This document shows positions 1 through 9,801 of a DNA stretch of 64,000 bases, piece after piece. The notes under the pieces were generated by a model. The model had not been told where the DNA came from and searched no databases. It was given only the letters and a program-made list of their open reading frames with translations. A program made the translations under genes and the position numbers. Position 1 is the first letter of the stretch. Each line of letters begins with the position of its first letter. This DNA is from an uncultured Pseudomonadales bacterium (lineage in GTDB: Bacteria; Pseudomonadota; Gammaproteobacteria; Pseudomonadales; Azotimanducaceae). The stretch covers positions 1-64,000 of the forward strand of contig CALKBV010000008.1 of the NCBI GenBank assembly GCA_937775265.1. Reading direction: 5' to 3'.

Positions 1-1417
1 ACGACTTTTAGCGGTGGCGCAGACTGCCTGGTTTTTGATTGAGGAAGCGCTCGGCGAAGTCGCCATAGATGTCGCTGAAGCTGAAGCTGATGCAGATATC
101 GATGCAGAAGGCACCGGCGCTGCTGCTTTCGGTACTGCGCTATCACCACTAATCGCAGCGACCAGTCCTGCGACGGGTGATGCCCTGGAAGCGGGTGCTT
201 CGCTTGGAGCATCGCTCCCTGATCCTGATCCTGATCTGATCCTGATCCTGTTCCTGTTCCTGTTCCTGTTCCTGTTCCTGGTCTTGATCTTGATCGTGAA
301 TCTGGCCCCGTTCCTGATTCAGGACCCGGGCCTTCCGGCGAGAAGGACATCATCCGCAGAAGCACCATTTCGAATCCGATTCGTGGCATGGGCGCAAGAG
401 GCATATCCCGTTGCCCGATCAGGCCTATCTGGTAGAGCAATTGAACCTGCTGCGCAGATACCTGCTGCGCTGCGGCCAAGACCAGTTCCCGGTCCCCCTG
501 CGCGTTATCTACAGCATCCGGAACAGCCTGTGCAATGGCAACCCTGTGAAGTACAGCCAGAATATTATCGAGCAGCGCCGCATAATCCGGCGCAAACTCT
601 GATAGCGCGGCAATTTTTTCGAGCAGCCTCGCGCCATCTTCCGCAATCACCGCGTCAATCAGGTCATAGACTTCCTGATGATCGATCGACCCGAGCATGG
701 ATTTTACAGACCCATCCCTAACTTCGTTACCTCCAAATGCGATCGCCTGGTCAGCCAGGCTCAAGGCATCCCTCATGCTGCCATCCGCTGCGTGACCTAG
801 CTGCCATAACGCAGTCTCGTCATAGTCAATGGATTCCTTATCAAGAACGACACCCATATGGTGGACGATCTGTTCCGGCGAAAGATTCTTCAGATTGAAT
901 TGCAGGCAACGCGAAAGCACCGTCACAGGAAGCTTCTTCGGGTCGGTGGTCGCGAACAGAAACTTGACATGTTCCGGCGGTTCTTCAAGGGTCTTAAGCA
1001 TCGCGTTGAAACTGTGACGCGACAGCATATGGACTTCGTCGATCAGGTATATCTTGAATCTGCTGACAGTCGGCATGTACTGAACGTTATCGAGCAGTTC
1101 GCGCATATCATCGACACCTGTCCGTGACGCTGCATCCACCTCGATCAGGTCTACACTGCGTCCCTCTGATATTTCAAGACAGGTATTACATTCACCGCAA
1201 GGTACCGACGTCAAACCAGATTCGCAGTTAAGGCATCGGGCCAGGATTCTGGGCGATGGTGGTTTTACCGACGCCCCGGGTACCGGTGAATAGATAGGCG
1301 TGATGTAACCGTTGATTATCTAGCGCGTTAACCAGTGCCTGAAGGACATGCTCCTGTCCTTCAAGATCCTGAAATGATGCGGGGGCGATACTTCCTGGCG
1401 AGAACCTGATAACTCAT
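1..1417 (-). CDS. dnaX: DNA polymerase III subunit gamma/tau (partial, frameshifted)
   Basis: Clamp-loader ATPase subunit of the replicative polymerase. Reading the minus strand from ATG at 1417 shows the family N-terminus (MSYQVLARKYRP), Walker A (GTRGVGKTT), the four-Cys zinc module, Walker B with LIDEVHML, and the LFATTDPKKLPVTVLSRC sensor region, followed by a Ser/Ala/Pro-rich linker that runs off base 1. A continuous reading needs three single-base corrections: an extra base in the G run at 1381-1385, an extra base at 1251-1253, and a missing base near 235 inside a hexamer repeat. Because dnaX is essential and neighbouring genes show the same defect, I take these as sequence errors rather than a real pseudogene. 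The tau C-terminal domains lie outside the window. Confidence 0.93.
221..280. repeat. Hexanucleotide tandem repeat inside dnaX
   Basis: A period-6 tract: several GATCCT units (221-250, with one base missing near 235) followed by five exact TTCCTG units (251-280). On the dnaX strand it encodes an alternating Gly-Thr then Gly-Ser run in the flexible linker between the ATPase and tau domains. The missing base within the repeat causes one of the gene's apparent frameshifts. Confidence 0.9.
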
Positions 1418-1467
1418 AGCGGGATTGTACGGGGTATAGTATGTACATTGAAGCAGGAACCTACTAA

Positions 1468-2166
1468 ATGCCCATCAACATTGTGTATCGGACACCGCGG
1501 CGCGAAAGGACTATTGCCTGAAAACACCCTACCCTCGTTTGAACATGCCATTAATGTCGGCTGCGATTGGGTGGAGTTGGATGTTTATCATGTGGACGGT
1601 GAACTTCTTGTCATTCACGATAAATCAGTCGACCGGACCACTAATGGCAAGGGTCTTGTCTCAGAACTCAGTTTCGATGAAATAAGGGCACTTGACGCAG
1701 GGGGTGGACATTCGGTCCCAACACTGCAGGAGGTGATTGCCCTGGTTGATAGGCGTTGCAGGATCAATGTCGAGCTGAAAGGGCCCGCTACCGCCAAACC
1801 AGTCAGCGACCTTCTAAGCAAGGTATTGCCTCACCGAATGGACCCCTCGCGACTTCCTGCTCTCTTCCTTCAATCACAAGGAACTTGAAATGGCAGACCC
1901 GGCCTATCCTCGCGGCGCATTGTTCGCGAAGCTCTTGCCCGACATGTGGGACAGGGCTGAGCGATTAGGCGCCTGGTCAGTTAACTTCAACAAAGCAGAG
2001 GTCAGCCGGTCACTGGTCGAAGATGCCCCACTCACGCGGTTACAAGGTTCTGGCTTACACCGTCAATTCAAACACTGACATTCTCAGAATGATCGACTAC
2101 GGGGTCGACGGGCTTTTCAGTGATTACCCCGACAGGGTCGTTGAGCTAAGTGGCCGGCCCTGGGAA
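1468..2166 (+). CDS. Glycerophosphodiester phosphodiesterase (frameshifted)
   Basis: GDPD-family hydrolase that splits glycerophosphodiesters to glycerol-3-phosphate and an alcohol. Family marks are IGHRGAKGLLPENT (catalytic HRG and E), WVELDVYHV, LLVIHDKSVDRTTNGKG, then NVELKGP, and C-terminal VLAYTVNS with VDGLFSDYPD. ATG 1468 is preceded by AGGAA at 1455-1459. The protein is spread over frames: breaks lie near 1485 (between MPINIV and IGHRG), 1834 and 2026 (CCCC run). A TTG at 1448 opens the main domain frame directly but would skip the good ribosome site. No stop separates it from the next domain, so its true end is uncertain; here it is cut at the likely ATG of the acetyltransferase. Confidence 0.8.
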
Positions 2167-2656
2167 ATGACAGTAAAGCTCGCGCCCGCTTCTTCGGATC
2201 ATCGCTGTTGGGTCACGGCCGAGCTCCAGTCTTATCTGGCTGAACTCTCCCAATTCGCGTCTATCGAGAAGAACGCTGAAGGGCAATACAATTACCCCTA
2301 TCTTGATTTTTACTGGCGAGCACCGGACCGCCACCCTTTTATCATCTACCTAAACAACGAAGCAGCTGGTTTTCTGCTCGTGCGCGAAGACCTGGACCCA
2401 GCTGACGGAACTTCCCTAACAGAAATCGCAGAGCTCTATATTCTCCCTGCATTTCGCCAGCGTTCAGTTGCAAGCAGTGCAATAAAAGAAGTGCTTGGTT
2501 ATTTCCCAGGGAACTGGCGAGCCGCGGTGCTTCCCAATAACGCATGTTGCGTGCTCTTTCTGGAGGCAGCTAATTTCGGCACTGGATCCTGAGTTTACGG
2601 TGGCACTACCTGCATCCCCTAACAACCAACAGATTGTTTTTTCTTTCCGTGTCTGA
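2167..2656 (+). CDS. GNAT-family N-acetyltransferase (frameshifted)
   Basis: Small GNAT acetyltransferase, substrate unknown. It contains the YNYPYLDFYW and RHPFIIYLN motifs typical of one predicted-acetyltransferase subgroup, then GFLLVRED, EIAELYILPAFRQRSVAS (acetyl-CoA pyrophosphate region) and a C-terminal LFWRQLISALDP in a second frame after an extra base near 2560; the corrected reading ends at TGA 2654-2656. It is read in the same frame as the last part of the upstream GDPD. Whether these are two genes with a lost stop or a genuine GDPD-GNAT fusion cannot be decided in such an indel-rich stretch; two genes with ATG at 2167 is the simpler view. Confidence 0.72.
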
Positions 2657-2707
2657 CCCTAAGCGGATACATGAAAAAGATACGAACTGTTTGAGAACCA
2701 TTAGCCC

Positions 2708-3916
2708 GTGATACGTCTGCTGCTGATTCCTGCTGTTACTTGAGCCCTCCACGCTTCTTGCGGATGAAATGCTGTACCGTCTAATCAACCAGCGACTGTC
2801 GTTAATGGAGCAGGTTGCGGCTTACAAATGGATCAACGAACAACCGGTCGCAGTGCCGGAAAGGGAAGCCTTCGTTATCAGCAAAGCAGTGGCCGACGGC
2901 CTGCAATACGGCATCACCGCTGACTCCAGCGGTGCATTTTTCAGGGCACAGATTGAGGCTGCAAAAGATATCCAGCAATGCTGGTTCGATCGCTGGACCC
3001 CAGGGCAAGCACCTGAAACCGCAGAGGACCTTGTGGCTATCGTCAGGCCAAAGCTCATCCTCCTGGGAAGCGAAATCACCAGTCGGCTGGCGGAAGAAAC
3101 AAACGACAGGAAGTTGTTCAGCAGGTTATTCAGTCGAGGACCTGCCCATTGACTGCCTGTCAGAAGGCGCGCACCAGAGCGTTTTTAACGCGCTTAAAAG
3201 CGTCACAACGTACCCCGACCGGCACACACAGGTTATGGACAGCGGCCGGTTGCGAGTAGGCACGACGGGGAGACTATGCACCGTTCTCCTACTCCGGGGA
3301 TGGCCTGTCGTTTACAGGTGTCGATATTGACCTGGCGCTTAACCTTGCCGAGAGCCTTGATGTAGAACTGGTCTTCATCAAGACCAGCTGGCCCACATTG
3401 ATGGATGACCTTGCCGCCGGCTTATTTGACATAGCGATGAGCGGCGTTTCCATCATTCCTGCCCGCCAGCAGCACGCCTATTTCTCAGCGCCTTACCATG
3501 TTGGCGGAAAATCACCGATCACTTCATGTTCGCGGGTGCACGAATTCAGCTCTCTTGAAGCGATTAATCAGCCCGGCGTACGCGCGATCGTGAACCCGGG
3601 AGGCACAAATGAGCGCTTCATTGACGCCAAACTGAGACGGGCGAAGAAAATTCTTCACCAGGATAACCGGACCATTTTTGATGAGATCATCAAGGGTAAT
3701 GCTGACCTTATGATCACGGACAGCATTGAGGTTAGGCTTCAGGCAAATCTGCATCCAGAGCTCTGTGGGTCGATGCCTGGAGAGACACTGACTTACCAGG
3801 AAAAAGGCTACATGATGCCAAAGGACCCTGCCCTCAGACTCGAAGTCAACCAATGGCTTGAGGAGGTACGTTCACAGAACATTCTGGAACGTATCTTTGA
3901 GCAGCATTTGAATTAA
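2708..3916 (+). CDS. Exported chorismate mutase (AroQ gamma)-cyclohexadienyl dehydratase fusion (frameshifted)
   Basis: Apparently one bifunctional periplasmic enzyme that would turn chorismate into prephenate and then phenylpyruvate. Residues after a hydrophobic FLLLLEPSTLLA stretch (a signal peptide at about 2727-2762) give the secreted AroQ-gamma domain (LYRLINQRLSLMEQVAAYKW, 2769 onward). It is followed by LRVGTTG, DYAPFSYSGDG, VDIDLA and the substrate-binding-protein fold of PheC-type cyclohexadienyl dehydratase, ending in IFEQHLN. Shifts are needed near 2725 (signal peptide), near 3130 (between the domains) and near 3272. No stop or start is seen between the domains once corrected, so a fusion is favoured; two adjacent genes remain possible. 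The start codon (GTG 2708) is a guess. Confidence 0.75.
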
Positions 3917-4861
3917 TCCGGATCAACCAGCTTTGCTTGCCACTTCATATTCGGCACAGGGTCGCCGTTAATAAAAGCCTTGATCATCGCGTTCACTTCG
4001 ACGGGCGCATCCTGCTGGACCCAGTGTGAGATTCGAGGCAGATATCTGATCGTGAAGTCCCGAACCCATTTGTCAGTTCCGTAGGTCGTTTCCTTGGTTA
4101 GCGCCATGTCATCTTCCCCCCAGCACATGAGGGTTGGCGTTTCTATAATAGGAAAGCCCTGGTCCTTCTGGCGCTTGGCACCGCCACCGAAGAAAAGTTC
4201 CCGGTAATAATTAATCATGGCGGTCAGTCCGCCAGGACGAGCAGCATTTTGCGAGTACAGGTTAATGACTTCCTGAGAATACATTTCGGGCCTTGTGCTT
4301 GAGGCCTTGATCATCTCTCCCATCGCATTTCCACGTCTACCAATGAGCCACTCAGGCAACCCGGGGATCTGGAAAAAAAAGATGTACCAGGATTTCTTCA
4401 GTTGCGCCCATCCCGCCCCTGCACGCCCGGCAGCAGGGTGCGGCACATTACAGATCACCAGTTTCGACAGGGGCCTGATCTCTCGAATGGAGAAATACCA
4501 TGCAATCACGGCGCCCCAATCATGCGCCAATAAGATCGTTTCCTCACATTCGGCAGCATCAATCAATGCAGCCACATCAGCCAGCAGGTTTTCGATCGCG
4601 TAATCTTTCTTGTCCAGGAGGAATGGAGGAGTTACCATAACCCCGCATATTCGGAGCCCATACTTTGTAGCCAAGCTCTGCGAGCATCGGGAGCTGGTTT
4701 CTCCAGGATACCGAGTGTTCAGGAAAGCCATGCAGGCAAATCGCCAGCTTGTTGCTGGACTGATCCCCGCACATATCAACTTCAAACCTAAGGCCATTGG
4801 CCGTTACAAAATCTGTGCTGATGCGGTCGTCGATCGCACTGGTTGCGGACATAACACTCAT
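3913..4861 (-). CDS. Alpha/beta hydrolase, epoxide-hydrolase type (frameshifted)
   Basis: Alpha/beta-hydrolase-fold enzyme. From ATG 4861 the reading shows the oxyanion motif HGFPEHSVSWR and the strand APNMRGYGNSS. After one extra base near 4613 the second frame gives HDWGAVIAW, where Asp is the nucleophile as in epoxide hydrolases and haloalkane dehalogenases rather than Ser. It continues with CWGEDDMAL (acid) and SHWVQQDAPVEVN (catalytic His). Corrected length is about 315 residues, normal for the family. It ends 4 bases inside the convergent PheC gene. Hydrolysis of epoxides made by the neighbouring monooxygenases is an inference. Confidence 0.85.
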
Positions 4862-4955
4862 TGAATTTCATCCCTATTTCATTAGCTGAACTCATGATTG
4901 ACAGCAAGCCCCCAGCCTACCAGACTCATGGGCCCTGTCGAACCGCCAGTATCTC

Positions 4956-6113
4956 ATGACCCGACCTAATCTGAAATTCGGTATCTTCCTCGCCCCTTTT
5001 CATGGTCTGAAGGAAGATCCAACCCGGGCTCTGGAACGTGACCTACAACTGGTCAGTTACCTGGACGATCTTGGATATGACTACGCCTGGATCGGTGAGC
5101 ACCATTCTGGCGGCGTGGAAATCATTGCTTCGCCAGAAGTATTCATTGCACAGGCCGCAACACAGACTAAACATATTCGGTTTGGCGCGGGCGTTTCTTC
5201 ACTGACCTTCCATCATCCACTGATCCTGGCTGATCGCATTATGCAGCTGGATCATATGACCCGCGGCCGCGTCGCATTCGGCATGGGCCCCGGTGCACTC
5301 CCCTCGGATGCCCAGATGATGGGAATCGATACCCTGAAGCAAAGAGACAGGATGCTCCAGGCCATAGAGGTTTTGGTGCCTCTTTTACGTGGCGAAACGG
5401 TTACCCGAAAGACTGACTGGTTCGAATTGGACGACGCACGGCTTCAACTGCAGAGCTACTCGAAACCCTCGGTGGAAATGGCAGTTGCATCACAGGTATC
5501 ACCAAGTGGCGCAAGGGCTGCGGGTATACACGGTGTGGGGCTCCTTTCCGTTGGGGCAACCACCACCGGCGGGTTTAACGCACTCGCCGCCAACTGGGAA
5601 ATCTACGCGCGTAAGGCAACCGAACATTCGCAGCCAGTCAACCGTAATGCATGGTCATTGGTTGGCCCGATGCATATTGCCGAAACCAGAGAGGAAGCCA
5701 TGAATAACGTTCGCTTTGGGCTTAACGAATGGATTACCTACTTTAAGGATGTTGCAGCGCTGCCTATCGCGCCCATGGGTGAAGACCCGGCAGAAGCCCT
5801 TGTTGCCAGCGGGTTGGCTGTGATCGGGACACCCGATGACGCGATCGACCAGATTCAGAGACTCGAGACAGAGTCCGGAGGCTTTGGGACATTCCTGCAC
5901 ATGGCGCATAACTGGGCGGACTGGGCCGAAACGAAGCGAAGCTACGAGTTATTTGCGCGCTACGTCGCACCGCAATTCCAGAGCAGGAACGACAATCGAC
6001 GTGAAAGCTACCAATGGGCTGCCGGGAACCACGCGCAAACTATGCCAAAGGTGGAACAAGCTATCGGCAATGAAATTGCCAAAGACGAAGCAGAGAAAGC
6101 AGCCAAACAGTAA
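4956..6113 (+). CDS. LLM-class flavin-dependent monooxygenase
   Basis: Bacterial-luciferase-like, FMNH2-dependent oxidoreductase of 385 residues. N-terminal FGIFLAPFHG, YAWIGEHHSGG (the conserved His-His near residue 50), the RVAFGMGPGALPSDAQMMG stretch and ASQVSPSGARAAG match the limonene-monooxygenase-like branch. These enzymes insert oxygen into terpenes or long-chain substrates and need a separate flavin reductase, which is not found nearby. The C-terminal 40 residues are charged and likely disordered. It is divergent from the epoxide-hydrolase-like gene, which would fit an epoxide-forming and epoxide-opening pair (inference). Confidence 0.88.
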   Translation: MTRPNLKFGIFLAPFHGLKEDPTRALERDLQLVSYLDDLGYDYAWIGEHHSGGVEIIASPEVFIAQAATQTKHIRFGAGVSSLTFHHPLILADRIMQLDHMTRGRVAFGMGPGALPSDAQMMGIDTLKQRDRMLQAIEVLVPLLRGETVTRKTDWFELDDARLQLQSYSKPSVEMAVASQVSPSGARAAGIHGVGLLSVGATTTGGFNALAANWEIYARKATEHSQPVNRNAWSLVGPMHIAETREEAMNNVRFGLNEWITYFKDVAALPIAPMGEDPAEALVASGLAVIGTPDDAIDQIQRLETESGGFGTFLHMAHNWADWAETKRSYELFARYVAPQFQSRNDNRRESYQWAAGNHAQTMPKVEQAIGNEIAKDEAEKAAKQ

Positions 6114-6172
6114 CGTGATCACTTGCACTGATCTTTAACCGATTTTCATCTAAAGCTGATACTGTAGCGCCC

Positions 6173-6982
6173 ATGAACTCTACCCCTCGCTCAAATACTG
6201 AACATCCACGCCGCTTCATCAAACTAGAAGGCAGTATTAACCTGCGGGACTTCGGTGGTTACAAAACCCACCATGGGCAAACCGTCAAGGAAGGCCTGCT
6301 TTTTCGTTGCGGCGCGATGAACGATATACCTGATCATGCTTTCGATGACTTTGCCAAGCTGGATATTGGCGTGATCTGCGATTTACGCAGCCATGAAGAA
6401 GCTGAGACTTCTCCTACCCCTGAAGGTGGTCCATTCGCCTGCCGGGTGCATATCCCAATCTGGCCCGGCAGTTCCACTCAATTTCAGGAAACCGCGAGCA
6501 AAGAGACGCAGAGGCCATCACCCGATCAGTTCGCTGAATTTATGGCGAGAGTCACCCGCGAAATCGCTCGTGACCATGTGGAAGCTTATAAAAAGCTAAT
6601 GAGAGAGCTGGTATCGACCGACAAGGGGTTTCTGCTGCACTGTTCAGCGGGCAAGGATCGAACCGGGTTCGGCGCTGCCATCATTCTGACCCTGCTGGGT
6701 GTTGACCACGATACAGTGATGCACGACTACCTGGTGACTAATGAATCCGGTGACCTTTTCGAACGAATGCGCACCCGAATGCTCCAGAACCTCAAAGATC
6801 AGGGGATAAGCGGCAAAATCGATGATGAGATCATCAAGGTCATGTCAGGCGTTCGCGCTGAGTATCTTCTGGGCGCCTTTGAAGAAATCGACACCCACTA
6901 TGGCGGCATGTCCGGTTATCTTGAAGAAGTCGGCATTAGTGCCGCCGATCAAAAACATCTGACGGAAAGACTCCTCGCCTGA
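6173..6982 (+). CDS. Tyrosine-protein phosphatase (Y_phosphatase3 type)
   Basis: A 269-residue protein-tyrosine/phosphoinositide phosphatase-like enzyme. It begins the domain with INLRDFGGY, has the strand GVICDLRSHEEA and carries the P-loop HCSAGKDRTGFG (HC-x5-R, catalytic Cys about residue 160), followed by a helical tail. The family includes IphP-like secreted phosphatases and the MptpB group, but no signal peptide is present here, so a cytoplasmic role is expected. Substrate unknown. The gap to the upstream monooxygenase is 59 bases, so co-transcription is possible. Confidence 0.9.
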   Translation: MNSTPRSNTEHPRRFIKLEGSINLRDFGGYKTHHGQTVKEGLLFRCGAMNDIPDHAFDDFAKLDIGVICDLRSHEEAETSPTPEGGPFACRVHIPIWPGSSTQFQETASKETQRPSPDQFAEFMARVTREIARDHVEAYKKLMRELVSTDKGFLLHCSAGKDRTGFGAAIILTLLGVDHDTVMHDYLVTNESGDLFERMRTRMLQNLKDQGISGKIDDEIIKVMSGVRAEYLLGAFEEIDTHYGGMSGYLEEVGISAADQKHLTERLLA

Positions 6983-7389
6983 CCACCTAGAACCACTTGG
7001 CGTTAAAACCTCTGTAATGCGAATCGCAGCAATCGAATCGAGTACTAGCGTATAGGTTCTGGCCATACTCGTGCCACCCACAGCCCGCACGTTCAGTATT
7101 TCAAAGCTGACCCGTGCTGAGTGACGCAATACATTCCCCATGCCTGGATCTTCTTTGATCAGCACCCTTCGTAAATCTCAAGTGAGGTCATCCGGATTCA
7201 ACGGTAAACCTGGATTGGCTGGTGGTTTCCACAACAACGTTTTCATCGAAGTAAGCTCGCAGCAGCAATTAGGGACGCGATGAAGCAGGCGTCGGCGCGC
7301 GGGCGAACAGGTATAACTAACAAAATCAAAGGCATATTTTTGCATCAAGCCAGCTAGTTTTTGTAGTGTAATACAGTTAATCTAATTCC
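6983..7389. other. Intergenic region without a recognisable gene
   Basis: About 400 bases between the phosphatase and the GPH transporter. A minus-strand open frame begins at 7165 but overlaps the phosphatase coding region and matches no family I know. The part near 7340-7389 is A/T-rich and probably holds the transporter promoter; no clear operator or terminator is seen. Confidence 0.5.
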
Positions 7390-8766
7390 ATGTCGAAGGA
7401 AGAGTCTCCCAGCCCACTGAGGCGATCAACACTCATGATATTTGCATTGCCGGAGTACGCTGTCTACCTCGGCTCTATTCCCGTGGGCCTATATCTACCA
7501 CTCGTTTATTCAAAGGATTTTGGTCTCTCTCTAACAGAAGTCGGCCTGATTCTGATGCTGGCCAGAATTTCTGACGTGGTTACCGATCCGCTGATCGGCT
7601 ACCTGAGCGACAGAACACCCGGAAAGTTCGGCAGGCGTAAACCATGGATGGCGGGCGGCGCCTTCCTGATGATGATCTCCGCATTCCAGCTGTTTAATCC
7701 AACCGTGCTAAATGAAATGCCTATTGGCACCATGCACCTGCTTGTCTGGGCTGTCTTGCTATGGCTCGGCTGGACCATGATCAACATCCCCTACTATGCC
7801 TGGGGTGCAGAACTTTCAGATGACTACAATGAGCGAACCCAAATCACTGGCTGGCGCCAGGCATTCGGTTTCCTTGGCAATGTCAGCGTTCTCACGGTAC
7901 CGGTGGTAGCAGGTGAGATCACCGGCTATGGCAGCCTGCCCAAGGAAGGATTAACCATCATTGGGTCGATGGCCCTGGTTGCGTTACCCGTTCTAATCAC
8001 CATTACACTCTGGAAAATCCCGGAAAGAGAGGCCTACCCCAGGCCAAAGGCGCCCGTGCTCAAGCACGCAAAAGACATGTTCTCGAATGGCTCCTTCATG
8101 CTGCTGTTTTTCGGCTTTATGCTGATGTCACTAGGAACAGGTTGGGGATCTGCTATTTTTATGTTGTTTGCAACTTTCGTGGTAGAAGCAGAGGGGCAAA
8201 CCCAAGCGATACTACTCGGTTATTTCGGCGCTAATGTGATTTCTCTACCCTTCTGGGTCATCGTCGCAGAGAGAATAGGCAAGAAACCCACCTGGATCAT
8301 AGGCGGAGTGCTATTTGTCATTGTGACACCTTCATTTTTGTTACTAGGTCCTGGAGACCTGAGCGGATTTTTCATCTGCCTTGCATTGTACGGCGTCGCT
8401 GGTGGTAACTTTGGCGCACTCTCGATGTCAATGAAGGCCGATGTCATTGAAATAGCATCAAGGAAAACCAGTGAAAACATCGCCGGGTCATACATTGCGA
8501 TCTGGTCACTCGGATCAAAAATGGTGGGTGCCCTCGCATTGGGCATATCACTACCTCTTCTGGAAATAATGGGATTCGATCCAAAAGGTGGTAATAGTCC
8601 GGAAGAGATTCAGGCCCTGGCATGGTTATACGTGATACCACCCTGGATTTTCTACGCTACTGCCCTTTGCTTTATTTGGCGTTATCCGATTTCAGCTGCT
8701 CGTCTTGAGAAGATCCGGGCGTCTTTTATACGCAGGGATAAAAGACGAGAACAGGCCGCTCTGTGA
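7390..8766 (+). CDS. GPH-family (MelB-like) MFS transporter
   Basis: Twelve-helix inner-membrane symporter of 458 residues. Diagnostic stretches are DVVTDPLIGYLSDRTPGKFGRRKPW in helices 2-3 (the glycoside-pentoside-hexuronide signature with cation-site Asp), WTMINIPYYAWGAELSDDYNERT and the C-terminal half beginning around residue 235. Family members carry sugars, glucuronides or related polar solutes with Na+ or H+; marine relatives are often annotated only as MFS. It precedes a ThuA-like gene by 75 bases, which could mean a shared sugar-related role, but the substrate is not shown by the sequence. Confidence 0.88.
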   Translation: MSKEESPSPLRRSTLMIFALPEYAVYLGSIPVGLYLPLVYSKDFGLSLTEVGLILMLARISDVVTDPLIGYLSDRTPGKFGRRKPWMAGGAFLMMISAFQLFNPTVLNEMPIGTMHLLVWAVLLWLGWTMINIPYYAWGAELSDDYNERTQITGWRQAFGFLGNVSVLTVPVVAGEITGYGSLPKEGLTIIGSMALVALPVLITITLWKIPEREAYPRPKAPVLKHAKDMFSNGSFMLLFFGFMLMSLGTGWGSAIFMLFATFVVEAEGQTQAILLGYFGANVISLPFWVIVAERIGKKPTWIIGGVLFVIVTPSFLLLGPGDLSGFFICLALYGVAGGNFGALSMSMKADVIEIASRKTSENIAGSYIAIWSLGSKMVGALALGISLPLLEIMGFDPKGGNSPEEIQALAWLYVIPPWIFYATALCFIWRYPISAARLEKIRASFIRRDKRREQAAL

Positions 8767-8841
8767 TGCTGACCATCACTTTGACAGTTGCTTATTACCA
8801 ACCCGAACATATCAAACAAACACTAATTAAGGAGAGCCAAG

Positions 8842-9669
8842 TTGTCCCAGACCAATGTGCTTATTGTCAGTAAAGGTCACGCCTACAATCACGATGCCTT
8901 CCTCGCTATGTTTGCGGAAGACGCGGATATTGTCACCACACTTGTCGAACAACCTGCCGCGCAGGTCATGTTAAGGCCGGAAAATGTTGCACGTTTTGAC
9001 GCCGTTCTATTCTACGACATGTCTGGTATCGCCAATGCAGGACTGGTGCACGATGATTCCAACGATACGGGGCAGCCCACGGATGATTATCGGCAATCTA
9101 TCGAAGCCTTAATCGCGAGCGGAAAAGGAATCGTTATGTTAAATCATGCAACCTGCAGCTGGCCAGACTGGCCACTATGGCGCCAGATACACGGCTCCTC
9201 CTTTATGCTAACGGAAGGCGAAGTATTTGGGGACACGGTGCCCGGCTCCGGCTACGCAGGTGGTCACGGCCCACTCCCCAACCCAAGCTTCACACTAAGC
9301 CCCGTCGACGCCTCACATCCTGTTACCGCGGGACTGGAAAGCGGCTTCACAGTCGCCGATGAGATATACATTAAATCGGACAATTTTGAAGCGAATGTGC
9401 AGCCACTGATGCGCAGCGATTATGAATATGCATCCAGTAATTTTACCGCGCCACCCATGGCCCCAGCAGAACAGCAGGAAGGCTGGACTCACCCAGGCGG
9501 TAGCAATCTCGTTGTTTGGGCCAACGCTGCTGAAAACAGCCCCGTCGTTGCCTCTGACATCGGTGACAGCCCTGGCGCATTTGAAAACACTGGGTTTCGA
9601 CGATTGTTGAAGAACGCGCTGCAATGGGTAGCGTCCGATGAAGCACGACAGTGGGCCAGGCAACAATAA
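8842..9669 (+). CDS. ThuA-like domain protein
   Basis: A 275-residue protein of the ThuA (trehalose-utilisation-like, class I glutamine amidotransferase-like fold) family. It begins NVLIVSKGHAYNHDAF and has FDAVLFYDMSG, GIVMLNHATCSWPDWPLWRQIHG with the Cys at the nucleophile-elbow position, SHPVTAGLESGFTVADEIY, and a WVASDEARQW tail. The start is TTG at 8842, chosen because AAGGAG lies 8 bases before it and the frame begins there. No signal peptide. Family function is poorly known; carbohydrate or glycoside turnover is the usual guess and fits the adjacent transporter. Confidence 0.85.
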   Translation: MSQTNVLIVSKGHAYNHDAFLAMFAEDADIVTTLVEQPAAQVMLRPENVARFDAVLFYDMSGIANAGLVHDDSNDTGQPTDDYRQSIEALIASGKGIVMLNHATCSWPDWPLWRQIHGSSFMLTEGEVFGDTVPGSGYAGGHGPLPNPSFTLSPVDASHPVTAGLESGFTVADEIYIKSDNFEANVQPLMRSDYEYASSNFTAPPMAPAEQQEGWTHPGGSNLVVWANAAENSPVVASDIGDSPGAFENTGFRRLLKNALQWVASDEARQWARQQ

Positions 9670-9801
9670 TGCTCATTAGTCGTGCCGCCCAACATCCAGG
9701 CTGCTTTTATCAGGGCTGCGTATATGAGAGCTGCTTGTATCAGAGTATGGGGACGTTAATCTGATTTCTATACAGCGCTCGTGTAAAACTCAGCAGGAAA
9801 T

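Noticed and set aside
251-280. CRISPR-like or mobile-element repeat
   Set aside because: Unit is six bases and lies in coding sequence of dnaX; no spacers.
6845-7165. 106-codon minus-strand frame overlapping the phosphatase
   Set aside because: Two-thirds lies antisense to a well-supported gene, and the free part matches nothing known.
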